A program made the translations under genes and the position numbers. A DNA stretch of 64,000 nt from Pseudomonas hygromyciniae. Lineage in GTDB: Bacteria; Pseudomonadota; Gammaproteobacteria; Pseudomonadales; Pseudomonadaceae. Under the pieces are notes generated by a model. The model saw only the letters and a list, made by a program, of their open reading frames with translations. It was not told the origin of the DNA and did not search any database. Below, one piece after another: positions 8,238 through 16,567 of this stretch (position 1 is its first letter; every line of letters begins with the position of its first letter). The stretch spans positions 5,973,021-6,037,020 of the forward strand of contig NZ_CP070506.1 in NCBI RefSeq assembly GCF_016925675.1. Direction: 5' to 3'.

Positions 8238-9104
8238 TCAGTCGTCGAGCGCTTTGACGGACTTGGGCGACAACCGCAGGCTGCGCAAGCTGCGCTTGAC
8301 GCTCTTGAGGTGGTTGACCAGGCTCGGGCCACGCGCCATTGCCACGCCCATCGCCAGCACGTCGATCACCACCAGGTGGGCGATGCGCGAGGTCAGCGGG
8401 GTGTAGATCTCGGTGTCTTCGTGCACATCGATCGCCAGGTTGACCGTGGACAGTTCCGCCAAGGGCGTCTGGCTCGGGCACAGGGTGATCAGCGAAGCGC
8501 CGCTCTCACGCACCAGGTTGGCAGTGATCAGCAGGTCCTTGGAGCGGCCCGACTGGGAAATACAGATCGCCACGTCGGTGGGCTTCAACGTCACCGCCGA
8601 CATCGCCTGCATGTGCGGGTCGCTGTAGGCCGCCGCCGTCAGCAGCAACCGGAAGAATTTGTGCTGGGCATCCGCCGCCACCGCGCCGGACGCACCAAAG
8701 CCATAGAATTCCACACGCTGGGCCTGGGACATGGCGGTCACGGCTTTTTGCAGCTCGATCGGGTCGAGCTTCTCCCGCACTTCCATCAGGGTGTGCAGGG
8801 TGGTGTCGAAAATTTTCAGGCTGTAGTCGGCGACGGAGTCGTCTTCGTGAATCGCGAACTGGCCGAAGCTGGCACCGGCCGCCAGGCTCTGGGCCAATTT
8901 CAGCTTCAAGTCCTGGAACCCCGAGCAACCGATGGCGCGGCAGAAGCGCACGATGGTCGGCTCGCTGATGCCCACGCTGTGGGCCAGGTCAGCCATGGAA
9001 CTGTGCATCACGGCCGCAGGGTCAAGCAGCACGTGATCGGCAACCTTGAGTTCCGATTTGCGTAACAGGTGGCGCGACTGGGCGATATGTTGCAACAGGT
9101 TCAA
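8238..9104 (-). CDS. RpiR/HexR-type transcriptional regulator with SIS domain
   Basis: 288 residues: N-terminal RpiR helix-turn-helix (about 1-77, with MADLAHSVGISEPTIVRFCR as the recognition region) and a C-terminal SIS sugar-phosphate domain (about 120-260, with VEFYGFGASGAVAADAQHK and ISQSGRSKDLL). HexR proteins repress Entner-Doudoroff and glucose genes and release DNA on binding KDPG. In pseudomonads the main HexR is linked to zwf-edd; this is the second copy found beside pycR, so its regulon may concern central carbon flow at the pyruvate node. A HexR-like palindrome lies 45 bp upstream, implying autoregulation. Family is firm, exact regulon is not. Confidence 0.88.
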   Translation of the reverse strand: MNLLQHIAQSRHLLRKSELKVADHVLLDPAAVMHSSMADLAHSVGISEPTIVRFCRAIGCSGFQDLKLKLAQSLAAGASFGQFAIHEDDSVADYSLKIFDTTLHTLMEVREKLDPIELQKAVTAMSQAQRVEFYGFGASGAVAADAQHKFFRLLLTAAAYSDPHMQAMSAVTLKPTDVAICISQSGRSKDLLITANLVRESGASLITLCPSQTPLAELSTVNLAIDVHEDTEIYTPLTSRIAHLVVIDVLAMGVAMARGPSLVNHLKSVKRSLRSLRLSPKSVKALDD

Positions 9105-9148
9105 AGGGCAGGACTCTTGTTATTGGCAGACGCCAGGGATGTAGCAAG

Positions 9149-9167
9149 CTTGTAGTTATACTACAAG
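9149..9167. promoter_or_regulatory. HexR-type operator ahead of the RpiR gene
   Basis: CTTGTAG-TTATA-CTACAAG is a perfect 7-bp inverted repeat 45 bp before the regulator start. It matches the gammaproteobacterial HexR consensus (TGTARTWWWWTYACA, one deviation) and the TTGT/ACAA half-sites reported for P. putida HexR, though the half-site spacing here is nine. Autoregulation is the natural reading. Confidence 0.6.
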
Positions 9168-9257
9168 AATTGTTGATTTGCCCGTTCGATGCATCACTAA
9201 ATCGCCCTACTGCCCCCTGAATCAGCGGGCATATGCCATGTAGCACCTGATGGCGCC

Positions 9258-12140
9258 TCACTGGCAGTCAGGAAAATCTGCATTTCTTCGTAACAAATCC
9301 GCCAACCCTTCGGCCTCGATCGGCCGACTGATCAAATAGCCCTGCACTTCATCGCAGTTTTCGGCACGCAGGAAATCCAACTGCTGCTGATCCTCCACGC
9401 CCTCGGCGACCACTTTGAGTGCCAGGCCATGGGCCATGGCGATGATCGCCCGAGTAATCGCCAGGTCTTCGCGCCCCTGGCCCAGGCCCCGAATAAAGGT
9501 CTGGTCGATCTTCACGTAATCCACAGGGATGCGCTTGAGGTAACTGAGGGACGAATAGCCCGTGCCAAAGTCGTCAATGGCCAGCTTCACCCCCAGGTCG
9601 CGCAACTGCTGGAAGGTGGCGATGATGTGCTCGACGCTGTCGAGCAGTTGGCTTTCGGTGAGTTCCAACTCCAAGTACTGGGGGGCCAGCCCGGTTTCGT
9701 CCAGCACCTGGCGCACCAGACTGACCAATTTGCCTTGGCGCAACTGGTGCACCGACAGGTTGACCGACACGCGGATCGGCGCCAGGCCCTGACGCTGCCA
9801 TTCACACGCCTGCCAGCAGGCCTGACGCAACACGAATTCGCCCAACGGCACGATCAACCCGGTTTCTTCTGCCAACCCGATGAAATCACCGGGCGGCACA
9901 CTGCCCCATTGCGGGTGGTCCCACCGCACCAGTGCCTCGGCAGCGTTCATCTTGCCGGTGGCCAGGCACAGCTTGGGTTGATAGAACACCTTCAATTGGC
10001 GCTCATCGATAGCCTTGCGCAGTTGGTTTTCCAGCTGCAGACGCTCAAGGGTGCTGGCCTGCAGACTGTCGGTGTAGAACTGGAAGTTATTGCCGCCCAA
10101 ATGTTTGGCGTGCTGCATGGCCATGTTCGATTGGCTGACCAGTGCGGAAATTTCCCGCGCGTTATCCGGCAACAGGCTGACACCGATTGAGGCACTGACC
10201 ACCAATTCATGCCCCTCCACTGCCACCGGCACCCGCAGCTTGGCCAGCAGTCGGGTGGCCACGCGCGCCAGGCTCGACAAGCTGCCATAAGCGTCGAACA
10301 ACACCGCGAATTCGTCGCCGGACAAGCGCGCAATGGTGTCGGCCTCCGGTAATGCGTTGATCAGGCGCCGCGCCATTTTTTGCAGCAACTGGTCGGCGAC
10401 CTCATGACCCAGGCTGTCATTGAGCAGCTTGAAGCGGTCCAGGTTGATATGCAGCAACGCCAGGCTGCGGCCGCCCTGGCGCACCCGTTGATGGGCTTCG
10501 CGCAGGCGCTCGCGGAACAGCGAGCGGTTGGCCAAGCCGGTCAGTTCGTCGTAATGGGTGAGGTAGCGCATGCGCTCCTCGGACTCGCGGCGCGCCGACA
10601 GATCGGCGAAGAAGCCCACTATATGACTGACATTTCCCCGAACATCACGCACCACGCTCAGTTGCAGCCATTGCGGGTACAACTCGCCGTTCTTGCGCGC
10701 CTCTACCAGTTCGCCCTGCCAACTGCCGTGGCTCAACAAGGCCTGGCGAATCACCGGGAAGTGTCGGCGCGCATCGCGGCTGCACGGCAATTCCACGACG
10801 TTGCGCCCGAGCATGTCGTCGATATCAAAGCCGGTGACGCGGCTGAAGGCCTGGTTGACCGCAATCAGCACATATTCCGGGTCCAGGATCACAATGCCTT
10901 CGCTGGCCGCCTCGAACACCGTGGACGCCAGCCGCAACTGCTCCTCCACCGCCTTGCCGGCGCTGATATCGCGCCGAGTACCGAGCATGCGCGTCACACG
11001 TCCACTGGCGGTACGCTCCACGGCCCGCCCGCGATCTTCGATCCACACCCAGCGCCCGTCACCGTGGCGCACGCGGTACTCCACCTGATAGTCCTCGCTG
11101 CGACCTTTCAGGTGCTCCACCAATGCGCGCTTGAGCAGTGGCAAGTCGTCCGGGTGCAGGCGCGGCTTGAGATCGCGCAGCATCGCCGTGACGTACTCCG
11201 GCTCCAGGCCGAACAGTTCCTTGAGCTGAGTGTGATGGACTTCATCGGTTTGCAGGTTCCAGTCCCACAAGCCCAGTTCACTGGCCTGCAAGGCCATGGC
11301 CAGGCGCGCCTCGCTTTTGCTCAAGGCGAGGCTGGCGGCGTCCAGTTGCTGGCCACGCTGTTCGACACGGTGTTGCAGGCCGACTTGGGCCTCGCGCAAC
11401 TCCTGCTCGACTTGGCGCCGCTGCTCGACCTCGCGCACCAGGTCCTGATTCAACTGCTCGCTGCGCTGGCGGGCCTGCTGCAGGTGCTCGATCAGGGCCT
11501 GGTTCTGGAAACGCCGCAGCAAACCACGCTGGGTCAGACGATTGACCTGCCATGCCACCAGGCTCAAGGACGCCAGCAGGATCAGGCCCAGGTAACTCCA
11601 ACCCTGCAATTGCGGTTCGCCGCTGCACAATAGATAGAGGATGGTGGGGACCAGGCAGGGCAAGGCAAACGACAAAAACGCCGGCATGCTCACCGCGTAG
11701 GCCACGCTGGCCGATAAGGTGGCCGCGCCAATCAGGCCAAACACCCAGGCCTGCAGCACGAAGCTGTCCAGTGGCACCAGGGCTATGGCCGCGCTCGCCA
11801 GGGTCAGGCCACTGGCCGCCGAGCCCAGCATGAACATCCGTCGCCAGATCGGCTGCGCCTGTCGGCTGGGCAAGGCGCTGTCGAAGGCCGCCACCTGGAT
11901 CACGCGCAACGCCACCAGGGCCAGCAACCACACCAGCCAACTGCCGACCAGCACATAGCGCTGCGGGCTCCAGAGCAACCAGGCGCAGACCAGACCGTTA
12001 ATCAGCATCAATAAGGTGGGCAGCAACGAACCTTGGTACAGCAGACGCGTGCGCTCGACCGCCATCTCCATGGCGTAGTGCTTGCGGACAACCTGCGCCG
12101 GCGCGAGAGAAGGTCCAGGCAGGTCAGTGCTGAGGGTCAT
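9258..12140 (-). CDS. Membrane PAS-PAS-GGDEF-EAL cyclic-di-GMP protein
   Basis: About 960 residues from the preferred ATG at 12140. Roughly residues 30-200 contain five or six membrane segments, then a coiled coil rich in Gln/Glu (about 215-280), two PAS domains (LAMALQASELGLWDWN and VFEAASEGIVILDPEY), a GGDEF domain and a C-terminal EAL domain. The diguanylate cyclase signature reads SGDEF (RLSGDEFAVLF), a substitution at the first glycine. The EAL domain keeps EALVRW, DDFGTGYSSLSYL and KIDQTFI, so phosphodiesterase activity, perhaps GTP-modulated by the GGDEF module, is the likeliest output. An in-frame extension to 12275 exists but looks non-coding. It is divergent from uvrD. The sensed signal is unknown. 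Confidence 0.88.
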   Translation of the reverse strand: MTLSTDLPGPSLAPAQVVRKHYAMEMAVERTRLLYQGSLLPTLLMLINGLVCAWLLWSPQRYVLVGSWLVWLLALVALRVIQVAAFDSALPSRQAQPIWRRMFMLGSAASGLTLASAAIALVPLDSFVLQAWVFGLIGAATLSASVAYAVSMPAFLSFALPCLVPTILYLLCSGEPQLQGWSYLGLILLASLSLVAWQVNRLTQRGLLRRFQNQALIEHLQQARQRSEQLNQDLVREVEQRRQVEQELREAQVGLQHRVEQRGQQLDAASLALSKSEARLAMALQASELGLWDWNLQTDEVHHTQLKELFGLEPEYVTAMLRDLKPRLHPDDLPLLKRALVEHLKGRSEDYQVEYRVRHGDGRWVWIEDRGRAVERTASGRVTRMLGTRRDISAGKAVEEQLRLASTVFEAASEGIVILDPEYVLIAVNQAFSRVTGFDIDDMLGRNVVELPCSRDARRHFPVIRQALLSHGSWQGELVEARKNGELYPQWLQLSVVRDVRGNVSHIVGFFADLSARRESEERMRYLTHYDELTGLANRSLFRERLREAHQRVRQGGRSLALLHINLDRFKLLNDSLGHEVADQLLQKMARRLINALPEADTIARLSGDEFAVLFDAYGSLSSLARVATRLLAKLRVPVAVEGHELVVSASIGVSLLPDNAREISALVSQSNMAMQHAKHLGGNNFQFYTDSLQASTLERLQLENQLRKAIDERQLKVFYQPKLCLATGKMNAAEALVRWDHPQWGSVPPGDFIGLAEETGLIVPLGEFVLRQACWQACEWQRQGLAPIRVSVNLSVHQLRQGKLVSLVRQVLDETGLAPQYLELELTESQLLDSVEHIIATFQQLRDLGVKLAIDDFGTGYSSLSYLKRIPVDYVKIDQTFIRGLGQGREDLAITRAIIAMAHGLALKVVAEGVEDQQQLDFLRAENCDEVQGYLISRPIEAEGLADLLRRNADFPDCQ

Positions 12141-12421
12141 AGGCAGTGTTCTTATAATGGTGAGCCCGAAACGTCGACGGAGCATACACAAGCAGGCGTG
12201 CAGACCAAACTGCTCTGGGTCATAAAAATCCGCGAATAAACCCGCGCAAACCTTTGGCCCAGAGGGGCTGAACAAGACAGGACGCGGGCTGCAGGCGATG
12301 ACTTACCGGTCATCCTTGCAGATCGATTATGTGCCGATTGAAGAGCGCCGATGTTTTTTTGTGCCGACCATCCGGCAATGGGATTTGCCCCCCCCTTCCC
12401 CCGGCCCCCTAGAATGCGCCG

Positions 12422-14605
12422 ATGCGCGATGATCTCTCCCTTTTGCTGAACTCCCTCAACGATGCCCAACGCCAGGCCGTAGCAGCCCCCGTTGGCCGTC
12501 AGTTGGTCCTGGCCGGTGCTGGCTCCGGTAAAACCCGAGTGCTGGTGCACCGTATCGCCTGGTTGATCCAGGTCGAGAACGCGTCCCCACATTCCATCCT
12601 GTCGGTGACCTTCACCAACAAGGCCGCTGCCGAGATGCGCCACCGCATCGAGCAGTTGATGGGCATCAGCCCGGCCGGGATGTGGGTCGGCACCTTCCAC
12701 GGCCTGGCGCACCGCTTGCTGCGGGCCCACTGGCAGGAAGCGGGCCTGGCCCAGACCTTCCAGATTCTCGACAGCGATGACCAGCAACGCTTGGTCAAGC
12801 GGGTGATCCGCGAGCTAGGCCTGGATGAACAACGCTGGCCGGTGCGCCAGGCCCAATGGTTTATCAACGGCCAGAAAGACGAAGGCCTGCGCCCGCAACA
12901 TATACAGGCCAGTGGTGATCTGTTCCTGGCCACCATGCGCAGCATTTATGAAGCCTATGAAGTGGCCTGCCAGCGTGCCGGGGTCATCGACTTCTCCGAA
13001 CTGCTGCTGCGGGCTCTAGACCTGTGGCGCGATAACCCGGGTTTGCTGGCCCATTACCAGAAGCGCTTCCGGCACATTCTGGTGGATGAGTTCCAGGACA
13101 CCAACGCCGTACAGTACGCCTGGTTGCGCCTGCTGGCCAAGGGCGGCGACAGCCTGATGGTGGTGGGTGACGACGATCAGTCGATCTACGGCTGGCGCGG
13201 CGCGAAAATCGAGAACATCTACCAGTATTCCGACGACTTCCCGGATGCCGAGACCATTCGCCTGGAGCAGAACTATCGCTCCACGGCGGGCATTCTCAAG
13301 GCCGCCAACGCCTTGATCGCCAATAACACCGGGCGCCTGGGCAAGGAATTGTGGACCGATGGCGGCGAAGGCGAGGCGATCAACCTGTACGCGGCCTTCA
13401 ACGAGCACGACGAAGCACGCTACGTGGTGGAAACCATTGAAAGCGCCCTGAAAACCGGGCTGGCCCGCAGCGATATCGCCATTCTGTACCGCTCCAACGC
13501 CCAGTCGCGGGTGCTCGAAGAGGCCTTGCTGCGCGAGCGTATCCCGTACCGCATCTATGGCGGCCAGCGCTTCTTCGAACGCGCAGAAATCAAGAACGCC
13601 ATGGCCTACCTGCGTTTGCTGGAAGGGCGCGGCAACGACGCGGCGCTGGAACGGGTGATCAACGTACCGGCACGGGGCATCGGCGAGAAAACCGTCGAGG
13701 CGATCCGCGAGCATGCGCGTCACAGCGATGTGTCGATGTGGGAAGCCATGCGCCTGTTGATCGCCAATAAAGGCCTGACAGGCCGCGCTGCCGGGGCGTT
13801 GGGTGGGTTTGTGGAGTTGATCGACAACCTCGCCGCCAAGTGCCTGGAAATGCCGCTGCACCTGATGACCCAGACGGTGATCGAGCAGTCCGGCCTGATC
13901 GCTTATCACGAAGCGGAAAAAGGCGAGAAAGGCCAGGCCCGGGTAGAAAACCTTGAGGAACTGGTCAGCGCCGCCCGCGCTTTCGAGAACAGCGAGGAGG
14001 ATGCCGACCTGTCGCCACTGGCAGCGTTCCTCGGCCACGCGTCTCTGGAAGCCGGCGATACCCAGGCCGACGAACACGAAGACAGCGTGCAGTTGATGAC
14101 GCTGCACAGTGCCAAGGGCCTGGAGTTCCCCTACGTGTTCCTGGTGGGCATGGAAGAAGGACTGTTCCCTCACAAGATGAGCCTGGAAGAGCCCGGCCGC
14201 CTTGAGGAAGAACGCCGCCTGGCCTACGTTGGCATTACTCGGGCGATGCAGAACCTGGTGATGACCTACGCCGAGACTCGTCGCCTGTATGGTAGCGAGA
14301 CCTACAACAAGGTGTCGCGTTTCGTACGGGAAGTGCCGAAGGGGCTGATTCAGGAAGTGCGCTTGTCCAATAGCGTCAGCCGGCCGTTCGGCGGGGGCCA
14401 GCAGCAGAACTCCAGCAGTATGTTTGCCGGTTCGGAAATTCCCGAAACTCCGTTCAGCCTTGGCCAGCAGGTCAGACATGCGATCTTTGGCGAAGGGGTG
14501 ATCCTCAACTTCGAAGGCGCCGGGGCCCAGGCCCGGGTGCAGGTGAACTTCGCTGAAGGCAGCAAGTGGCTGATGATGGGTTACGCCAAGCTTGAAGCGG
14601 TCTAA
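12422..14605 (+). CDS. uvrD: DNA helicase II (UvrD)
   Basis: 727 residues, full length for UvrD. Superfamily-1 motifs in order: Walker A AGAGSGKT (about 36), motif Ia VTFTNKAAAEMR, Walker B VDEFQDTN, motif III GDDDQSIYGWRGA, motif IV EQNYRST, motif V MTLHSAKGLEFPYVF and motif VI EERRLAYVGITRA. It is a 3'-5' helicase that removes incised oligonucleotides in nucleotide-excision and mismatch repair. A C-terminal tail (about 670-727) reads as the UvrD Tudor-like module that contacts RNA polymerase. No clear LexA box was found in the upstream region, which instead holds a C-rich tract (12,388-12,412). Confidence 0.96.
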   Translation: MRDDLSLLLNSLNDAQRQAVAAPVGRQLVLAGAGSGKTRVLVHRIAWLIQVENASPHSILSVTFTNKAAAEMRHRIEQLMGISPAGMWVGTFHGLAHRLLRAHWQEAGLAQTFQILDSDDQQRLVKRVIRELGLDEQRWPVRQAQWFINGQKDEGLRPQHIQASGDLFLATMRSIYEAYEVACQRAGVIDFSELLLRALDLWRDNPGLLAHYQKRFRHILVDEFQDTNAVQYAWLRLLAKGGDSLMVVGDDDQSIYGWRGAKIENIYQYSDDFPDAETIRLEQNYRSTAGILKAANALIANNTGRLGKELWTDGGEGEAINLYAAFNEHDEARYVVETIESALKTGLARSDIAILYRSNAQSRVLEEALLRERIPYRIYGGQRFFERAEIKNAMAYLRLLEGRGNDAALERVINVPARGIGEKTVEAIREHARHSDVSMWEAMRLLIANKGLTGRAAGALGGFVELIDNLAAKCLEMPLHLMTQTVIEQSGLIAYHEAEKGEKGQARVENLEELVSAARAFENSEEDADLSPLAAFLGHASLEAGDTQADEHEDSVQLMTLHSAKGLEFPYVFLVGMEEGLFPHKMSLEEPGRLEEERRLAYVGITRAMQNLVMTYAETRRLYGSETYNKVSRFVREVPKGLIQEVRLSNSVSRPFGGGQQQNSSSMFAGSEIPETPFSLGQQVRHAIFGEGVILNFEGAGAQARVQVNFAEGSKWLMMGYAKLEAV

Positions 14606-14614
14606 AGCCTGCCC

Positions 14615-14718
14615 TGTGTAGGAGCGGGCTTACTCGCGAGGATCGTCAACGATAACGCGGGCATTCTGAATGAGCGTGGTGTCTTGGGTTTTTTCGCGAG
14701 CAAGCTCGCTCCTACACT
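14615..14718. repeat. REPIN after uvrD
   Basis: Inverted REP copies GTGTAGGAGCGGGCTTACTC (14,615) and GAGCAAGCTCGCTCCTACAC (to 14,718) enclose about 60 bp. The arms differ at several bases. The element lies between uvrD and the Tim44-like gene and could act as a transcript-end hairpin. Confidence 0.85.
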
Positions 14719-14849
14719 GTGTAGGAATACCTCCTACGGAGCATTCGGATCAGGCCTTACGCAAAAGCCCGAAACATTATGTCGCTAGCCACTGTCAGTA
14801 CACCTGTGCAACATGGCGCGCGTGCAATCCACAAATGGGAATTCCCTTT

Positions 14850-15725
14850 ATGAAACGTTTTCTTAGCATCGCCATGGCGTTGTGCATCGGCCTGACGATG
14901 AGCCTCGACGCCAACGCCAAACGCTTCGGTGGCGGTAAAAGCTCCGGCGCAGCGCCGAGCCACCAGACCAGCCAAATGGCCCCAGCCGCTGGCGGCATGG
15001 GCGGAGCGGCAGCCACCGCGGGTGCAGCCGGTGCCGCGGGCGCTGCTGCCAAGGCCGGCGGTGCTTCACGCTGGTTGGGCCCTCTGGCCGGTATCGCCGC
15101 CGGCGGCCTGCTCGCTTCCATGTTCATGGGCGGCGGCTTCCAGGGCATGCAGATCTTCGACATCCTGATCATGGCGGTCATCGCCTTTGTGATCTTCCGC
15201 TTTATCGCCGCCCGTCGCCGCAAGCAGCAGGAGCACCTGGCTCCAGCCGGCGCGCCGATGCAGCGTGAAGTGTTCGAGCAAAAGCCTGCCATGGGTTCGA
15301 TCTTTGGCGGTTCGGCGGCACCTGCTGCTGCCGCTCGTCCGGTAATCAATGCGCCAGCCTGGTTCAACGAAGAACGTTTCGTCGAAGCGGCCCGCAACCA
15401 CTTCCAGTCCCTGCAGCAACACTGGGACGCCAACGAAATGGACAAGATCGCCGAGTTCGTGACCCCGCAATTGCTGGAGTTCCTCAAGCGCGAACGTGCC
15501 GAACTGGGTGACGGCTTCCAGTCGACCTACATCGACGACCTGCGTGTGCAGCTTGAAGGTGTGGATGATCGCGCTGACAAGACCATCGCCACCCTGACCT
15601 TCAGTGGTACGTCGAAGACTTCGCGCTTCGACCAGGGCGAAGTGTTCAGCGAAAGCTGGAACATGGAACGTCCACAAGGCGAAAACCAGCCTTGGCTGGT
15701 CGCCGGTATCCGCCAGAACGGCTGA
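14850..15725 (+). CDS. Tim44-like domain membrane protein
   Basis: 291 residues. A signal-like segment (1-23) is followed by a Gly/Ala-rich low-complexity stretch (about 35-70), two hydrophobic segments (about 75-90 and 98-115), a basic RRRKQQ turn and a C-terminal Tim44/MRPL45-type domain (about 165-291) with YIDDLRVQLEGV and the ending QPWLVAGIRQNG. Bacterial Tim44-like proteins are inner-membrane proteins of uncertain role; the domain fold is shared with the mitochondrial import motor anchor. The ATG at 14,850 begins MKRFLSIAMALCIGL; the frame stays open 180 bp further upstream, but that part crosses the REPIN and looks non-coding. A strong terminator follows. Confidence 0.85.
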   Translation: MKRFLSIAMALCIGLTMSLDANAKRFGGGKSSGAAPSHQTSQMAPAAGGMGGAAATAGAAGAAGAAAKAGGASRWLGPLAGIAAGGLLASMFMGGGFQGMQIFDILIMAVIAFVIFRFIAARRRKQQEHLAPAGAPMQREVFEQKPAMGSIFGGSAAPAAAARPVINAPAWFNEERFVEAARNHFQSLQQHWDANEMDKIAEFVTPQLLEFLKRERAELGDGFQSTYIDDLRVQLEGVDDRADKTIATLTFSGTSKTSRFDQGEVFSESWNMERPQGENQPWLVAGIRQNG

Positions 15726-15754
15726 TCCGCAAAGGCCTACAGCCTGCTGTAACG

Positions 15755-15810
15755 AACACCCCGGTCTTGTGCAGTGCTTTAAGAAGCCTGCACAGCCGGG
15801 GTGTTTTTTT
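15755..15810 (+). terminator. Rho-independent terminator after the Tim44-like gene
   Basis: AACACCCCGG pairs with CCGGGGTGTT, with additional internal pairing (TTGTGCAG/CTGCACAG), and is followed by a run of seven T (15,804-15,810). It lies 30 bp past the stop codon. Confidence 0.9.
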
Positions 15811-15841
15811 GCCGGCGGAAAAATCGGCATGCTGCGTATTG

Positions 15842-15973
15842 CTCAGCCGCAAAGCCTGGCTGGATGTGGTGCCCAGCCTGACGGTCAAGTACAACAAGGT
15901 CGTCAGCAATGTTGACTGGCTTTATTCCTACGACAAAAACAGCATCAGCCTAAAGCTGGAAAGGCAGTTTTAA
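15842..15973 (+). pseudogene. Remnant of an outer-membrane beta-barrel C-terminus
   Basis: A 43-residue open stretch ending in TAA has alternating hydrophobic/polar strands (LDVVPSLTVKYNKVVSN and YSYDKNSISLKLERQF) and a terminal Phe, the C-terminal signature recognised by the BAM complex. It resembles the last strands of DUF560/Slam-type or porin barrels. No start codon with a ribosome-binding site lies near, and the frame upstream runs through the terminator, so it looks like the surviving end of a deleted gene. Parent family uncertain. Confidence 0.45.
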
Positions 15974-16072
15974 CCGGCTTCACCGGGTTTTCTATTTCGC
16001 GGTTGCACTTATAGCGAGCTACTGTATAAAACGCCCCTATAAACCGCGCCATCTAGCATGAGGATCCCGGCC

Positions 16073-16480
16073 GTGGAAGAAGTTATCGAACAATTGCGTG
16101 AAGCCAACGAACCGGTACCGGTTCCTCTGGAACTGCCCGACGAAGACCAGTTGGTGGAAGTCGAAGAACAGCTGTTTATCAACATCCCGTTTGTGTTCAA
16201 GGAATTCCTGCTGACCGTCAGCGATGTGGTGTATGGCAGCCTGGAGCCTGTGACCATCACCGACCCCCAGTCCCACACTTATCTGCCGGAAGTCGCAGCC
16301 AATGCCTGGGATATGGGCGTGCCTCGCGAGCTGATCCCGATTTGCCAGGACGGTGACGATTACTACTGCGTTGAAGAAGACGGCACGGTGGTGCTGTGGT
16401 CCGGCGAAGAAGAGCTGGTCACCGAAGAGTCCTGGGAATCGGTGTGGCACTGGGCGCGGGATGTGTGGCTGGAAAGCTGA
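16073..16480 (+). CDS. SMI1/KNR4 (SUKH)-family protein
   Basis: 135 acidic residues with the SMI1/KNR4 pattern: an early VEEQLFINIPFVFKEFLLTV segment, the turn GDDYYCVEEDGTVVLWS, and the closing WESVWHWARDVWL. The GTG at 16,073 is chosen as start because AGGA sits eight bases before it; an ATG five codons upstream has no ribosome-binding site. SUKH proteins often serve as immunity proteins against nuclease toxins, but no toxin gene is adjacent, and this one is a conserved housekeeping-looking gene in pseudomonads. Role unknown. Confidence 0.8.
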   Translation: MEEVIEQLREANEPVPVPLELPDEDQLVEVEEQLFINIPFVFKEFLLTVSDVVYGSLEPVTITDPQSHTYLPEVAANAWDMGVPRELIPICQDGDDYYCVEEDGTVVLWSGEEELVTEESWESVWHWARDVWLES

Positions 16481-16514
16481 TGTCACAAAACCTGCGGATT
16501 GCCCGGATACCCTT

Positions 16515-16540
16515 GTAGGAGCCGGCAAGCCCGCTCCTAC
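16515..16540. repeat. Short REP-like hairpin between convergent genes
   Basis: GTAGGAGCCGGC-AA-GCCCGCTCCTAC-type imperfect palindrome of 26 bp lies between the SMI1-like stop and the convergent antiporter stop. It resembles a collapsed REP and may serve as a bidirectional transcript end, although no T run follows. Confidence 0.6.
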
Positions 16541-16567
16541 AGTAAATCGTTCGGCAAATGATCGGGG

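Noticed and set aside
12141..12275. 45-codon extension of the GGDEF-EAL protein
   Set aside because: Composition is unlike the family start, and the membrane domain begins well after the ATG at 12,140.
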